From NCBI GenBank assembly GCA_964645785.1, contig CAZYAV010000009.1:1-59934 (forward strand): 59,934 bases of DNA, in the 5' to 3' direction. Below are positions 25,949-34,797 of the stretch, in pieces. A program made the position numbers and the translations under genes. A model generated the notes under the pieces. The model was not told the origin of the DNA. It saw only the letters and a program-made list of their open reading frames with translations, and searched no databases. This DNA is from CALWZE01 sp964645785 (lineage in GTDB: Bacteria > Bacillota > Clostridia > Oscillospirales > Ruminococcaceae). The first letter of the stretch is position 1; every line of letters begins with the position of its first letter.

Positions 25949-27292
25949 ATGCTGAAACAGAAAAAACGTGTGAGCTACCCGGCGCTGATCGCGCTTGGGT
26001 TTTTCATCATGATCGTGGCGGGCACCCTGCTGCTGATGCTGCCCGCGGCGAGCAAATCGGGCGAGCCGGCGCCGTTTTTGAACGCGATGTTCACCGCAAC
26101 CTCGGCGAGCTGCGTGACCGGGCTGGTCGTCTACGACACCTTCACCCGCTGGTCGGGCTTTGGGCAGGCGGTTCTGCTTGCGCTCATCCAGACGGGCGGG
26201 CTGGGGTTTATGACCATTATCACGATGGTTTCCCTCTTTTTGCGGCGCCGCATCGGGTTGACCGAGCGCACCCTGATGCGCGAAAGCATCAACACCATGT
26301 ATATCGGCGGCATCGTCCGGCTGACCAAGCGGATCCTGACCGGCACGGTGCTGTTTGAGGGAGCGGGCGCGCTGCTGCTCAGCCTGCGGTTTGTCCCGCT
26401 GCTCGGCTTCCGGCAGGGGCTGTGGTACAGCGTGTTCCACGCGGTTTCGGCGTTCTGCAACGCCGGGTTTGACCTGTTTGGCCGGTTTGGCGAATACGGG
26501 TCGCTGTCCCTGTTTGCGGAGGACGGCCTGGTCAACGGGACGATTATGGCGCTGATTCTCATCGGCGGCATCGGCTTTTTTGTCTGGGACGACCTGTGCG
26601 AGAACAGGCTGCATTTCCGGCGCTACAGCCTGCACACCAAGCTTGTGCTGGTGACCTCGGCGGCGCTGGTTGTTGTCCCGGCGGCGGTGTTTTATTTTGT
26701 GGAACGGGACGGGACGTTCGCGGCGCTCAGCCCCTCCGGGCGGGTCTGGGCGTCCCTGTTCTGCGCGGTGACCCCGCGCACCGCCGGCTTCAACACGGTG
26801 GACACTGCCGCGCTTTCCCCCGCGGGCAGCCTGCTGACGGTCATGCTCATGTTTATCGGCGGGTGCCCCGGCTCGACGGCGGGCGGGGTCAAGACGACGA
26901 CGATTGCGGTGATCCTCGTCTCCGTCCTCGCGCTGCTGCGCAACGAGACGGTTGACAACGTGTTCGGCCGCCGGCTGGAGGAGAACGCGTTCAAGCACGC
27001 GTGCGCGGTGTTCGGGATCAACCTCTCGCTCGCGCTGGGGGCGGCGCTGCTCATCGAGGCGGCGCAGCCCGCGCTCGCCCCGGGGGACGTGATGTTCGAG
27101 TGCTTTTCGGCCATCGGCACGGTGGGCATGAGCACGGGGGTGACCCGCGCGCTCGGCAGCTTTTCCCGCGCGGTCATCGCGCTGCTGATGTACCTTGGGC
27201 GGGTGGGGAGCCTCACGTTTGCCCTCATTTTCACCGGGCACGGGGAAGCGCCCGTCGTGCGCCATCCCGTCGAGCGGGTCAATATCGGATAA
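25949..27292 (+). CDS. TrkH/KtrB family potassium transporter
   Basis: A 447-residue membrane subunit of a K+ uptake system. It has the four-repeat pore architecture: TATSASCVTGLVV, AVSAFCNAGFDLFG, TPRTAGFNTVD and a fourth loop near FSAIGTVGMSTG, each carrying the filter glycine. GGCPGSTAGGVKTTT after the third loop is diagnostic for TrkH/KtrB. The ATG at 25949 is preferred; AAAGGA lies 16 bp upstream, rather far, so a slightly earlier start is not excluded. It is followed by the regulatory NAD-binding subunit, making a KtrAB-type pair. Confidence 0.93.
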   Translation: MLKQKKRVSYPALIALGFFIMIVAGTLLLMLPAASKSGEPAPFLNAMFTATSASCVTGLVVYDTFTRWSGFGQAVLLALIQTGGLGFMTIITMVSLFLRRRIGLTERTLMRESINTMYIGGIVRLTKRILTGTVLFEGAGALLLSLRFVPLLGFRQGLWYSVFHAVSAFCNAGFDLFGRFGEYGSLSLFAEDGLVNGTIMALILIGGIGFFVWDDLCENRLHFRRYSLHTKLVLVTSAALVVVPAAVFYFVERDGTFAALSPSGRVWASLFCAVTPRTAGFNTVDTAALSPAGSLLTVMLMFIGGCPGSTAGGVKTTTIAVILVSVLALLRNETVDNVFGRRLEENAFKHACAVFGINLSLALGAALLIEAAQPALAPGDVMFECFSAIGTVGMSTGVTRALGSFSRAVIALLMYLGRVGSLTFALIFTGHGEAPVVRHPVERVNIG

Positions 27293-27319
27293 ACGGAATC
27301 AGGGAGTTTGAGATTAGCG

Positions 27320-27973
27320 ATGAAAACGATCCTTATTATTGGAACAGGGCGGTTTGGCGGCTATCTGGCCGAACGGTTCGTCAGCCTCGGCAACGAGGTC
27401 ATGATTGTGGACGAGGATGAGGACAGCCTCAAAAAGCTGCTCCCCTATGTCACAAACGCGCAGATCGGCGACTGCACCGACCCGGACGTGCTGAAAAGCC
27501 TCGGCATCGGCAATTTTGACATCTGCTTTGTCTGCATAGGCGGCAATTTTCAAAGCAGCCTGGAGATTACCAGCCAGCTCAAGGAGCTGGGCGCCAGGAT
27601 GGTCATCAGCAAGGCGAGCGACGATATACACGCAAAATTTCTGCTGCGCAACGGGGCGGACAACGTCGTTTACCCCGAGCGGGATATGGCGCTGCGCATG
27701 GCGTCCCGCTACACCGCGGACAATGTCGTCGACTATTACGGGCTGAGCGAATCGGTGAGCATCTATGAAATCCCGGTTCACGAAAAATGGGCGGGGCGGA
27801 CGATCCGGGAGGTCGATTTCCGCAACAAATACAAAATCAACCTGCTGGCGATCAAAAACGGGGAGGAGATGACCCTCGTCATGGATCCGGAGCATCTGCT
27901 CAGGGCGGAGGAGCATCTGCTGGTGATCGGCTATCAGCAGGATCTGCAAAAGTTCCTCAAAAAAATTGACTGA
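27320..27973 (+). CDS. TrkA/KtrA family regulatory subunit
   Basis: A 217-residue cytoplasmic RCK protein. The Rossmann loop IIGTGRFGGYLAE at ~5-17 binds nucleotide, IVDEDEDSLKKL supplies the acidic end of strand 2, and the C-terminal ~135-217 is the RCK-C domain (RTIREVDFRNKYKINLLAIKN). It forms an octameric ring gating the TrkH pore. ATG 27320 is chosen because CAGGGAG lies 13 bp upstream; TTG 27308 would be too close. It is transcribed with the TrkH gene, 27 bp apart. Confidence 0.93.
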   Translation: MKTILIIGTGRFGGYLAERFVSLGNEVMIVDEDEDSLKKLLPYVTNAQIGDCTDPDVLKSLGIGNFDICFVCIGGNFQSSLEITSQLKELGARMVISKASDDIHAKFLLRNGADNVVYPERDMALRMASRYTADNVVDYYGLSESVSIYEIPVHEKWAGRTIREVDFRNKYKINLLAIKNGEEMTLVMDPEHLLRAEEHLLVIGYQQDLQKFLKKID

Positions 27974-28039
27974 GCGCGGCGCACCCGTGACCCGGGCTGC
28001 GGCTCCGCGCCCCCTTTGTTGGAATGCCTGCTGTTTTGC

Positions 28040-28069
28040 TTGACAGAAGCGGCGGGGCTGTGATAGAAT
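28040..28069 (+). promoter_or_regulatory. Sigma-A promoter of the rplU-rpmA operon
   Basis: TTGACA (28040-28045), 18-bp spacer, TAGAAT (28064-28069), about 90 bp before rplU. Confidence 0.75.
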
Positions 28070-28075
28070 AATTGA

Positions 28076-28159
28076 GCCGCGTGTAACAGGCTTTGGTTAA
28101 GTGTGCGCACCGCACCGCCTGCATCAGCGAGTCTGAAGAAAAAAGCGAGGAAAGTACAA
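28076..28159 (+). promoter_or_regulatory. Possible ribosomal protein L21 leader
   Basis: The rplU leader can pair CAGGC (~28088) with GCCTG (~28119) around an internal GTG...CAC hairpin. L21 leaders in Firmicutes are autoregulatory RNA elements in this position. The match is by position and a rough fold only; no covariance evidence is available. Confidence 0.35.
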
Positions 28160-28468
28160 ATGTACGCAGTGATTGAGACGGGCGGCAAGCAGTATCGCGT
28201 CAGCGAGGGCGATGTCGTCTATGTCGAGAAGCTCGATGTCGCCGAGGGCGAGACGGTCGAGTTCGACAAGGTTCTGGTTGTCGGCGGCGACAAGGCCAAG
28301 GTCGGCGCGCCGTACGTCAAGGGCGCGACGGTGACGGGCAAGGTCGTCAAGCATGGCAAGGCCAAAAAGGTGACCGTGTTCACCTATCGTCCCAAAAAGG
28401 ACAGCAAGCGCAAGCTCGGCCATCGCCAGCAGTTTACAAAAGTTGAAATAACAGCCATCAACGGCTGA
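28160..28468 (+). CDS. rplU: 50S ribosomal protein L21
   Basis: A 102-residue protein. MYAVIETGGKQYRVSEGDVVYVEKL is the typical L21 start and KKDSKRKLGHRQQFTKVEI the typical C-terminus. It binds 23S rRNA. The ATG at 28160 follows GCGAGGAAAG. rpmA follows after 25 bp; the prp protease gene usually found between them in many Firmicutes is absent. Confidence 0.97.
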   Translation: MYAVIETGGKQYRVSEGDVVYVEKLDVAEGETVEFDKVLVVGGDKAKVGAPYVKGATVTGKVVKHGKAKKVTVFTYRPKKDSKRKLGHRQQFTKVEITAING

Positions 28469-28493
28469 GAAAAGGACGGAGGTGCAATAATCC

Positions 28494-28742
28494 ATGGCTC
28501 ATAAAAAAGGTGTTGGCTCAACAAAAAACGGACGTGATTCCGAATCCAAGCGCCTCGGCGTCAAGCGGGCGGACGGCCAGGCCGTGCTCGCGGGCAATAT
28601 CCTGGTTCGTCAGCGCGGAACCCACATCCATCCGGGCACGAATGTCGGCAGGGGTTCGGACGATACCCTGTTTGCGCTCGTGGACGGCAAGGTCAAATTC
28701 GAGCGTGTCGGCCGCGACCGCAAAAAGGTCAGCGTCCTCTAA
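28494..28742 (+). CDS. rpmA: 50S ribosomal protein L27, without the N-terminal extension
   Basis: An 82-residue protein beginning MAHKKGVGSTKNGRDS. In many Firmicutes L27 carries an extra ~9-residue N-terminal extension cut off by Prp before assembly. Here the mature-type N-terminus is encoded directly, consistent with the missing prp gene. The N-terminal tail reaches the peptidyl transferase centre. GGAGGTGCAATAATCC precedes the ATG. Confidence 0.97.
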   Translation: MAHKKGVGSTKNGRDSESKRLGVKRADGQAVLAGNILVRQRGTHIHPGTNVGRGSDDTLFALVDGKVKFERVGRDRKKVSVL

Positions 28743-28757
28743 TTCAGCGTCATGCAT

Positions 28758-28791
28758 GACCCGGGCGGTTTCGCTCGGGTCTTTGTTTTCA
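28758..28791 (+). terminator. Terminator after rpmA
   Basis: 10-bp stem with one mismatch (28758-28767, 28772-28781), loop GTTT, followed by TTTGTTTTC. Confidence 0.75.
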
Positions 28792-28863
28792 GGCAGAGCC
28801 AGCCGGTTTTGCGGGACATAGAGGAATTCCCATGGCTTACAAGGCCGGAAAGGACGGCAAATC

Positions 28864-30129
28864 ATGTTTGTGGATAAAGCAAAAATCAAGCTCTTTGCGG
28901 GCAACGGCGGGGACGGCGCCGTGTCCTTCCACCGGGAAAAATACGTCGCGGCCGGCGGACCGGACGGCGGGGACGGCGGCCGGGGCGGCAGCATCGTCTT
29001 TCAGGCCGACGACCACCTGTCCACCCTGCTGGATTTCCGCTACAAGCGCAAGTATACCGCGCAAAACGGCGAAAACGGCAGCGGCAGCCGCTGCACCGGC
29101 AAATCCGCGCCGGATACGGTCATCCGGGTCCCGCGCGGCACCGTGGTGCGGGAGGCGCAGACGGGCGGCATCCTGGCGGATCTCTCAACCGACGAGCCGG
29201 TCGTCGTCTGCCGGGGCGGCAAGGGCGGCTTTGGCAACGCGCGGTTTGCGACCCCGACCCGCCAGATTCCCCGCTTTGCCAAAACCGGCACAAAGGGGGA
29301 GAGCTTTGAGGTGATTCTCGAGCTGAAGCTGCTGGCGGACGTCGGGCTGGTCGGGTTCCCGAATGTCGGCAAATCGACCCTGCTGTCGGTCATCAGCGCG
29401 GCAAAGCCGAAAATCGCGAACTATCACTTCACCACCCTCAGCCCCGTGCTGGGGGTAGTGGCTGCGCCGGGCGGCGGCTCGTTTGTGTGCGCGGATATTC
29501 CCGGACTCATCGAGGGCGCGTCCAAGGGGGTCGGGCTGGGGTTCGATTTCCTGCGCCATGTCGACCGCTGCCGGATGCTTGTGCATGTGGTGGACATTTC
29601 GGGCATCGAGGGGCGCGACCCGGTGGCGGATTTTGACGCCATCAACGCCGAGCTTGCGGCGTTCAGCGAAAAGCTCGCCGCCCGCCCGCAGATTGTCGCA
29701 GGCAACAAGGGGGACATCGCCGCAGACCCGGCTCTGGAGGAAAAGCTGCGCACCTATGTGGAGAGCAGGGGCTACCCCTATTTTTCCATCAGCGCGGCGA
29801 CCAGGCGGGGGCTTGACCCGCTGCTCAACCGGGTCAGCGAGATGCTGAGCACCCTGCCGCCCATCGAGGTGTACGAGCCGGATTATGTCAAGCCCGCGCC
29901 CGAGGTCGGCCGGACGTTCGAGGTTGTGCCGGTGGAGGACGGCTTTGAGATTCGCGCCCCGTGGCTGACCCGGATCCTGGAGCAGTCCAATGTCGAGGAC
30001 TACGAGTCGCTGCAATATTTCCAGCGCGCGCTGGTGGACAGCGGCATCATCGACAGGCTGGTCGAGCTCGGCGCAAAGGACGGGGACTCGGTGTATATCG
30101 ACGAGTTCCAGTTCGACTATATTGTCTGA
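28864..30129 (+). CDS. obgE: GTPase ObgE/CgtA
   Basis: A 421-residue ribosome-assembly and stress GTPase. Residues 1-155 are the glycine-rich Obg fold (AGNGGDGAVSFHREKYVAAGG). The G domain has G1 GFPNVGKST at ~163-171, G3 DIPG and G4 NKGD. The C-terminal ~345-421 is the OCT domain present in many Gram-positive Obg proteins. Position after L21-L27 is the standard rplU-rpmA-obg order. It binds 50S subunits and ppGpp. Confidence 0.96.
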   Translation: MFVDKAKIKLFAGNGGDGAVSFHREKYVAAGGPDGGDGGRGGSIVFQADDHLSTLLDFRYKRKYTAQNGENGSGSRCTGKSAPDTVIRVPRGTVVREAQTGGILADLSTDEPVVVCRGGKGGFGNARFATPTRQIPRFAKTGTKGESFEVILELKLLADVGLVGFPNVGKSTLLSVISAAKPKIANYHFTTLSPVLGVVAAPGGGSFVCADIPGLIEGASKGVGLGFDFLRHVDRCRMLVHVVDISGIEGRDPVADFDAINAELAAFSEKLAARPQIVAGNKGDIAADPALEEKLRTYVESRGYPYFSISAATRRGLDPLLNRVSEMLSTLPPIEVYEPDYVKPAPEVGRTFEVVPVEDGFEIRAPWLTRILEQSNVEDYESLQYFQRALVDSGIIDRLVELGAKDGDSVYIDEFQFDYIV

Positions 30130-30147
30130 TTAAAGAGAGGGACGCTT

Positions 30148-30585
30148 TTGAACGCGGAACAGGCTGCAAAGCAGAAAAGCCCAATCGAGCTCGCCTTTTT
30201 GGGGGATGCGGTGTTCGAGCTGCTGGTGCGGGACAGGATTACCCGGTCGGTAGACACAAGCGCGAACAAGCTGCACCGCGCGGCGGTGGGCTATGTCTGC
30301 GCTCAGGCGCAGGCGGATGCGCTCGAACACATTGCCCCGATGCTCACCGAGGCGGAGCAGGACATCGTCCGGCGGGGGAAAAACAGCTCAAAGGTATCCG
30401 TCCCCCGCAATGTGAACCCGCGCAGCTACCGTTGCTCGACCGCACTGGAAGCGCTGTTTGGCTATCTGTATCTCTGCGGCGAGACGGCGCGCATCCGGAC
30501 GCTGTTTGAGGAGATTGACCGGTTCCACGCGGCGGGCGGCGCGCCGGAATCCGCCGGGGCGGAAGCACCGGCGCAGAATAGCTGA
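30148..30585 (+). CDS. mrnC: Mini-ribonuclease III
   Basis: A 145-residue protein containing only the RNase III catalytic domain, without a dsRNA-binding domain. ELAFLGDAVFELLVRDRI carries the first acidic cluster and STALEALFGYLYLCGETAR the second, matching MrnC, which trims 23S rRNA precursors in Firmicutes. The start is TTG at 30148 after GAGAGGGA. It lies 18 bp after obgE and is probably co-transcribed. Confidence 0.9.
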   Translation: MNAEQAAKQKSPIELAFLGDAVFELLVRDRITRSVDTSANKLHRAAVGYVCAQAQADALEHIAPMLTEAEQDIVRRGKNSSKVSVPRNVNPRSYRCSTALEALFGYLYLCGETARIRTLFEEIDRFHAAGGAPESAGAEAPAQNS

Positions 30586-31034
30586 GCGGGAGCCGCCGCC
30601 AAACCCGGCAGTGTAATAAGGAAACGAAGCACCCGCACAGCCTGTGAAGCGGGGCGGCATTGCGCGGGAAGCGCAGTTACAAGGCGGAAAACCGCGGCAT
30701 CCTTTGGCGGAATGCGGCGCTTGAGCACGTCGCCGCTGCGCTTTTACAATAGGTGCGGCCGCTGTGTTTCCCTGCGGAAGCGCCGCGGATGCTGCTCGGG
30801 GCACCCGACCGTTCCGGCGCGGGCGGCAAAAAGCCCAAAACGACCCCGTGAAAAGGGCGGGCGGCATCGCACAGAAAGCCCATGCGGGAAATTCCGGCGG
30901 CGGAGAACCGCCCGCCACACTGCCCAAGGGGTTAAAGGCAGCGCATCCCGCGCGGAGCTCGCCGCTGCGGACGCCGCGCCGGGGCACCCGGCTGCTCCGG
31001 CGCGGCTCAAAAATGCAACAAACATACCGGCACA
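30586..31034. other. GC-rich spacer with degenerate repeats
   Basis: About 450 bp between convergent mrnC and purA. Two related stretches occur, near 30780-30830 and 30960-31015, both with GGGGCACCCG followed by TCCGGCGCGG and a run of A. A segment near 30727-30752 (CCGCTGCGCTTTTACAA) resembles one near 57060-57080. No gene supported. Confidence 0.5.
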
Positions 31035-31074
31035 AAGCCCCGGCCGAAAGGAAGCTTCCTTTCGGCCGGGGCTT
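31035..31074. terminator. Perfect 20-bp palindrome at the 3' end of purA
   Basis: Left arm 31035-31054 and right arm 31055-31074 are exact reverse complements with no spacer, centred on AAGCTT. It lies 24 bp beyond the purA stop and probably terminates purA, although the T-run on the minus strand is short (TTTGTG). Confidence 0.75.
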
Positions 31075-31097
31075 GTTCTGCGGTAAAATGGAGCCGC

Positions 31098-32375
31098 TCA
31101 GCGATAGATGATGTCCTCGCGGCGCGGACCGTTGCTGATGATTTTGAACGGCACGCCGATAAAGGATTCCGCAAACAGGATATAGTCCCGGCACGCCTTG
31201 GGCAGCTGGTCAAACTGGCGGATGCCCTGAATATTGGTTTTCCATCCGGGCAAAACTTCCAGCACCGGCTTGGCGCGCTTGAGCTTTGCGGTGGTGGGGA
31301 AGTGCTTGGTGACCTCGCCGTCAATCTCATAGCCGACACAGACCGGGATTTCGTCGAGATAGGAGAGCGCGTCGAGCACCGTAAAGGCGACCGCTGTGGC
31401 GCTCTGTACCCGCACGCCGTACCGGCTGGCAACCAGATCCAGCCAGCCCATGCGCCGGGGACGCCCGGTCGTCGCGCCGTACTCGCCGCCGTCGCCGCCC
31501 CGCTCCCGCAGGGTCTGCGCCTCCTCGCCGAAGATTTCGCTGACGAATTCGCCCGCGCCCACCGCGCTCGAATACGCCTTGACCACCGCGATTACCTCGG
31601 TGATGTCCCCGGAGGGGAGCCCCGCGCCCACCGCGCCATAGGCCGCGATGGTGTTGGAGGAGGTCACCATCGGATAGATGCCGAAGTCGATATCCTTGAG
31701 CGCGCCGAGCTGCCCTTCCAGCAATATGCTTTTGCCCGCCTTGTTCGCGTCGTAGAGGAAGCGGAAGGTGTCGGCCACATAGGGGCGCAGAATCTCGCGG
31801 TACTCGGTCAGCTTGCGGTAAATCTCGTCCGGATCCAGCTCGGGCTTGTGGTACAGGCCGCGCAGCAGCGCGTTCTTGATCTCGCAGACCCGCCCGACCT
31901 TTTCGCGCAGGTACGCGTCGTCCTCGTACAGCTCGTTGACTTGAAAGCCGATTTTGCTGTATTTGTCCGCGTAAAACGGCGCGATGCCCGAGCGGGTCGA
32001 TCCAAAGCTCTTGCCGGCCAGGCGCTCCTCCTCATAAGCGTCGAACAGCTTATGATAGGGCATGACAATCTGCACCCGGTCGGAAACCATGATTTTGGGC
32101 TGCGGAACGCCGCGCTGGACGATCATCTCCAGCTCCTCTTTAAAATTTTCGACCGAAAGCGCGACGCCGTTGCCAATCACGTTTGTGACATGCCCGGTGA
32201 ATACGCCGGAGGGGAGCTGGTGCATGGCGAATTTGCCGTATTGGTTCACAATCGTGTGCCCGGCGTTGCTGCCGCCCTGGAAGCGAATCACGATATCCGC
32301 GGATTCGGCCAGTGAATCGGTCAGTTTGCCCTTGCCCTCGTCGCCCCAGTTGGCGCCAACGATCGCTCTAATCAT
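31098..32375 (-). CDS. purA: Adenylosuccinate synthetase
   Basis: A 425-residue enzyme joining IMP and aspartate with GTP hydrolysis, the first step from IMP to AMP. The P-loop WGDEGKGK at ~10-17 holds the catalytic Asp and Lys, QGGSNAGHTI at ~35-44 contains the catalytic His, and GATTGRPRRMGWLD is the late conserved block. ATG 32375 is chosen over an in-frame TTG at 32381 because GGAG then lies 7 nt upstream. Single-gene unit with a consensus promoter. Confidence 0.97.
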   Translation of the reverse strand: MIRAIVGANWGDEGKGKLTDSLAESADIVIRFQGGSNAGHTIVNQYGKFAMHQLPSGVFTGHVTNVIGNGVALSVENFKEELEMIVQRGVPQPKIMVSDRVQIVMPYHKLFDAYEEERLAGKSFGSTRSGIAPFYADKYSKIGFQVNELYEDDAYLREKVGRVCEIKNALLRGLYHKPELDPDEIYRKLTEYREILRPYVADTFRFLYDANKAGKSILLEGQLGALKDIDFGIYPMVTSSNTIAAYGAVGAGLPSGDITEVIAVVKAYSSAVGAGEFVSEIFGEEAQTLRERGGDGGEYGATTGRPRRMGWLDLVASRYGVRVQSATAVAFTVLDALSYLDEIPVCVGYEIDGEVTKHFPTTAKLKRAKPVLEVLPGWKTNIQGIRQFDQLPKACRDYILFAESFIGVPFKIISNGPRREDIIYR

Positions 32376-32445
32376 AATCAATCTCCGTTTTTCCTTGCAG
32401 GAGACCGCGCCGCGGCCTCCCTGTGTGAACAGCCAAACAAAGTCT

Positions 32446-32473
32446 ATTATATATTAGCGCGGGCAAATGTCAA
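32446..32473 (-). promoter_or_regulatory. Consensus sigma-A promoter of purA
   Basis: Minus strand TTGACA (32473-32468), 16-bp spacer, TATAAT (32451-32446). No purine riboswitch-like fold was noticed in the short leader. Confidence 0.8.
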
Positions 32474-32528
32474 ATGAAATGCAATTTAACCGCCGCGCCG
32501 CCCGCAGCCGCGCGGCGCCTTCTGCGCC

Positions 32529-32558
32529 TTTACAAACCGGTGCGGAACAGCGTATAAT
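32529..32558 (+). promoter_or_regulatory. Sigma-A promoter of the membrane protein gene
   Basis: TTTACA (32529-32534), 18-bp spacer, TATAAT (32553-32558), 28 bp before the start codon. Confidence 0.75.
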
Positions 32559-32585
32559 AACAGCCAGGATTAAAGGAGAATAACG

Positions 32586-34460
32586 ATGGGTATATTTGAC
32601 AAATTTTCCGACCGCGTGATGCCAAAGGCCGAGGCGCCCAGACAGCAGGCGGATGCGCCGAAAGCTGAGCGCCCCAAAAAGGCCAAAACCGTGCCGATTG
32701 AGCCAAAGGGCAGGGCAAAGCGGGTGCTGATTAACCTGCTGGTGACCGCCGCTGTCGGCTTCGTTTATTTTTATCTCAAGCTGCCCGCCATCAATTTCCA
32801 GTCCGAGCAGTTCTATTTCTTTTTCTTTATTCTGGCGGCGGTGTACGTCGTCTGCTCGGTCATCACCTCCGGCATCTGGCGGCTGCGGGGCGAGGATCAC
32901 TTCTTTGCCGCGGTCAAAAGCAGCTGCAAGCTGCCGCTGCTGCTGTGCGCGCTGATGCTGGTTGTGATTGTTATCGGGACATTTCTCTCGGGCGTGGTGT
33001 TCCGCGCGCGCAGCTACCGCGACCTGCTTGCGGTGGAGAGCGGCGACTTCCAGCAGGATGTCGCCGAAATCTCGTTCGACCAGATCCCGATGCTGGACAA
33101 GGACAGCGCGGAGCGGCTGGGCGACCGCAAGCTGGGCGAGCTTTCGGACATGGTCAGCCAGTTTGAGGTTTCGGACGACTATTCCCAGATCAACTATCAG
33201 GAGCGCCCGGTGCGGGTCACCCCGCTTGAATACGGCGACCTTATCAAGTGGTTCACCAACCGCAGCAAGGGGCTGCCCGCCTATGTAATCGTCGACATGG
33301 TGACCCAGAACGCGGACGTCGTGCGGCTGGAGGAGGGGATGAAGTATTCGACAATCGAGCACTTTTCCCGCAATGTCTATCGCCACCTGCGCTTTCAGTA
33401 TCCGTTTTATATGTTTGACGAGCCGACCTTTGAGATCGACGACGACGGCAACCCCTATTGGATCTGCCCGCGCATCATCAAGCGCATCGGGCTGTTTGGC
33501 GGCCGGGATATCCAGGGCGCGGTGCTCATGAACGCGGTCACCGGCGAGTGCGAGTACTACGAGCAGGTGCCCCAGTGGGTCGACCGGGTCTATTCCGCCG
33601 ACCTGATTGTGGAGCAGTACGACTATTACGGCATGTACCGCAACGGCTTTTTCAACTCGCTGTTCGGCCAGCGGGACGTGACCGTGACGACCGGCGGGTA
33701 CAACTATATCGCGCTCAACGACGACGTATATGTCTATACCGGCGTGACCTCGGTCGGGATGGATCAGTCCAACGTCGGGTTCCTGCTGTCCAACCAGCGC
33801 ACAAAGGAGAGCAGGTATTACCCGATTTCGGGCGCAACCGAGTATTCGGCGATGTCCTCCGCCGAGGGTGTGGTGCAGCACCTGAACTACAAGGCGACCT
33901 TTCCGCTGCTGCTCAACATCAAGGGGCAGCCGACCTATTTCATGGCGCTCAAGGACAACGCGGAGCTGGTCAAGCAGTATGCGATGGTCAACGTCGCGCA
34001 GTATCAGATCGTCGCGACCGGCCTGTCGGTTGCGGAGTGCGAGGAGCAGTATATCCGGCTTTTGCAGCAGAATAACGTGGCGGTGGACGGGGAAATCACC
34101 GACCCCGGCGCCCAGACGAGCGTGGTCGGCGTGATTGCGGAGATTCGCGACGCGGTGCGGGAGGGCAACACCTTCTACTACCTGCGGCTGGAGAATGTGC
34201 CGGGCTATTACGCGGTGAGCGCCGCCGAGGAGGAGCTGGCGGTCATCCTCAATGTGGGCGACACGGTGCGCATCGGCTATGTGGGCGACAAGGGCAGCGC
34301 GATTTTTGCCGCCGATTCGCTGGAGCTGCTTGGCCAGAACGTGGCCGGACAGCCGCAGCCTGAACAGCCGCAGCCCGAACAGCCGGAGCCCGAACAGCCG
34401 GAGCCCGAGCAGCCTGCGCCGGACGGGCAGGGCGCTTCGGGCGAGCCGGAAAACAGCTGA
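32586..34460 (+). CDS. Large membrane protein of unknown function with a PEQ-repeat tail
   Basis: A 624-residue protein with a basic cytoplasmic N-terminus (~1-45), three hydrophobic segments (~47-65, ~77-97, ~115-140) and a long, probably extracytoplasmic domain (~141-580) rich in aromatic residues and acidic patches. The tail (~590-612) is a short (QPEQP) repeat, a possible wall-spanning piece. AAAGGAG precedes the ATG. It is a single-gene unit with its own promoter and terminator. No known enzymatic motif is visible, and I do not recognise the family; the size and clean regulation argue that it is a real, expressed gene. Confidence 0.85.
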   Translation: MGIFDKFSDRVMPKAEAPRQQADAPKAERPKKAKTVPIEPKGRAKRVLINLLVTAAVGFVYFYLKLPAINFQSEQFYFFFFILAAVYVVCSVITSGIWRLRGEDHFFAAVKSSCKLPLLLCALMLVVIVIGTFLSGVVFRARSYRDLLAVESGDFQQDVAEISFDQIPMLDKDSAERLGDRKLGELSDMVSQFEVSDDYSQINYQERPVRVTPLEYGDLIKWFTNRSKGLPAYVIVDMVTQNADVVRLEEGMKYSTIEHFSRNVYRHLRFQYPFYMFDEPTFEIDDDGNPYWICPRIIKRIGLFGGRDIQGAVLMNAVTGECEYYEQVPQWVDRVYSADLIVEQYDYYGMYRNGFFNSLFGQRDVTVTTGGYNYIALNDDVYVYTGVTSVGMDQSNVGFLLSNQRTKESRYYPISGATEYSAMSSAEGVVQHLNYKATFPLLLNIKGQPTYFMALKDNAELVKQYAMVNVAQYQIVATGLSVAECEEQYIRLLQQNNVAVDGEITDPGAQTSVVGVIAEIRDAVREGNTFYYLRLENVPGYYAVSAAEEELAVILNVGDTVRIGYVGDKGSAIFAADSLELLGQNVAGQPQPEQPQPEQPEPEQPEPEQPAPDGQGASGEPENS

Positions 34461-34471
34461 AGAAAAAATGA

Positions 34472-34516
34472 CGGGCGGCCGACTCCGCGTAGCGGGGGAC
34501 GGCCGCCCGCTTTTTC
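34472..34516 (+). terminator. Terminator of the membrane protein gene
   Basis: 10-bp outer stem (34472-34481, 34500-34509) with inner pairing CCGC/GCGG, followed by CTTTTTC. Confidence 0.85.
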
Positions 34517-34756
34517 TGGTGTGCAGCGCCGGTGGCCGGGTCGGTGCGCCCGGGGCTCGAGCGGCCGCGCCTTGCGCGAACAGGCCGCCGAACGGCGCGG
34601 GGCGGTACCGCGCGGACGAACCGGCATCCTGTCGGTCGGGCGGCGGCGTCCCGGACGGGGGATCATGCCGCCGGGAATAAACCCGCGCGCAAAACGGCCG
34701 CGACGGCGCCCTTTTTGCGCCGTTTCCGGTGCGCCGCGGGAAAACCGAAGCCCGCG

Positions 34757-34797
34757 GCGCGCGTTTGTTGTCAAACAAACGCGCGCTGTGGTATAAT
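34757..34797 (+). promoter_or_regulatory. Promoter with a palindromic operator-like element, upstream of rmlAB
   Basis: TTGTCA (34768-34773), 18-bp spacer and TATAAT (34792-34797) form a good sigma-A promoter. A perfect 13-bp inverted repeat with loop GTCA (34757-34769, 34774-34786) covers the -35 box and most of the spacer, the usual place for a repressor operator. A terminator role is less likely because no T-run follows. Confidence 0.65.
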
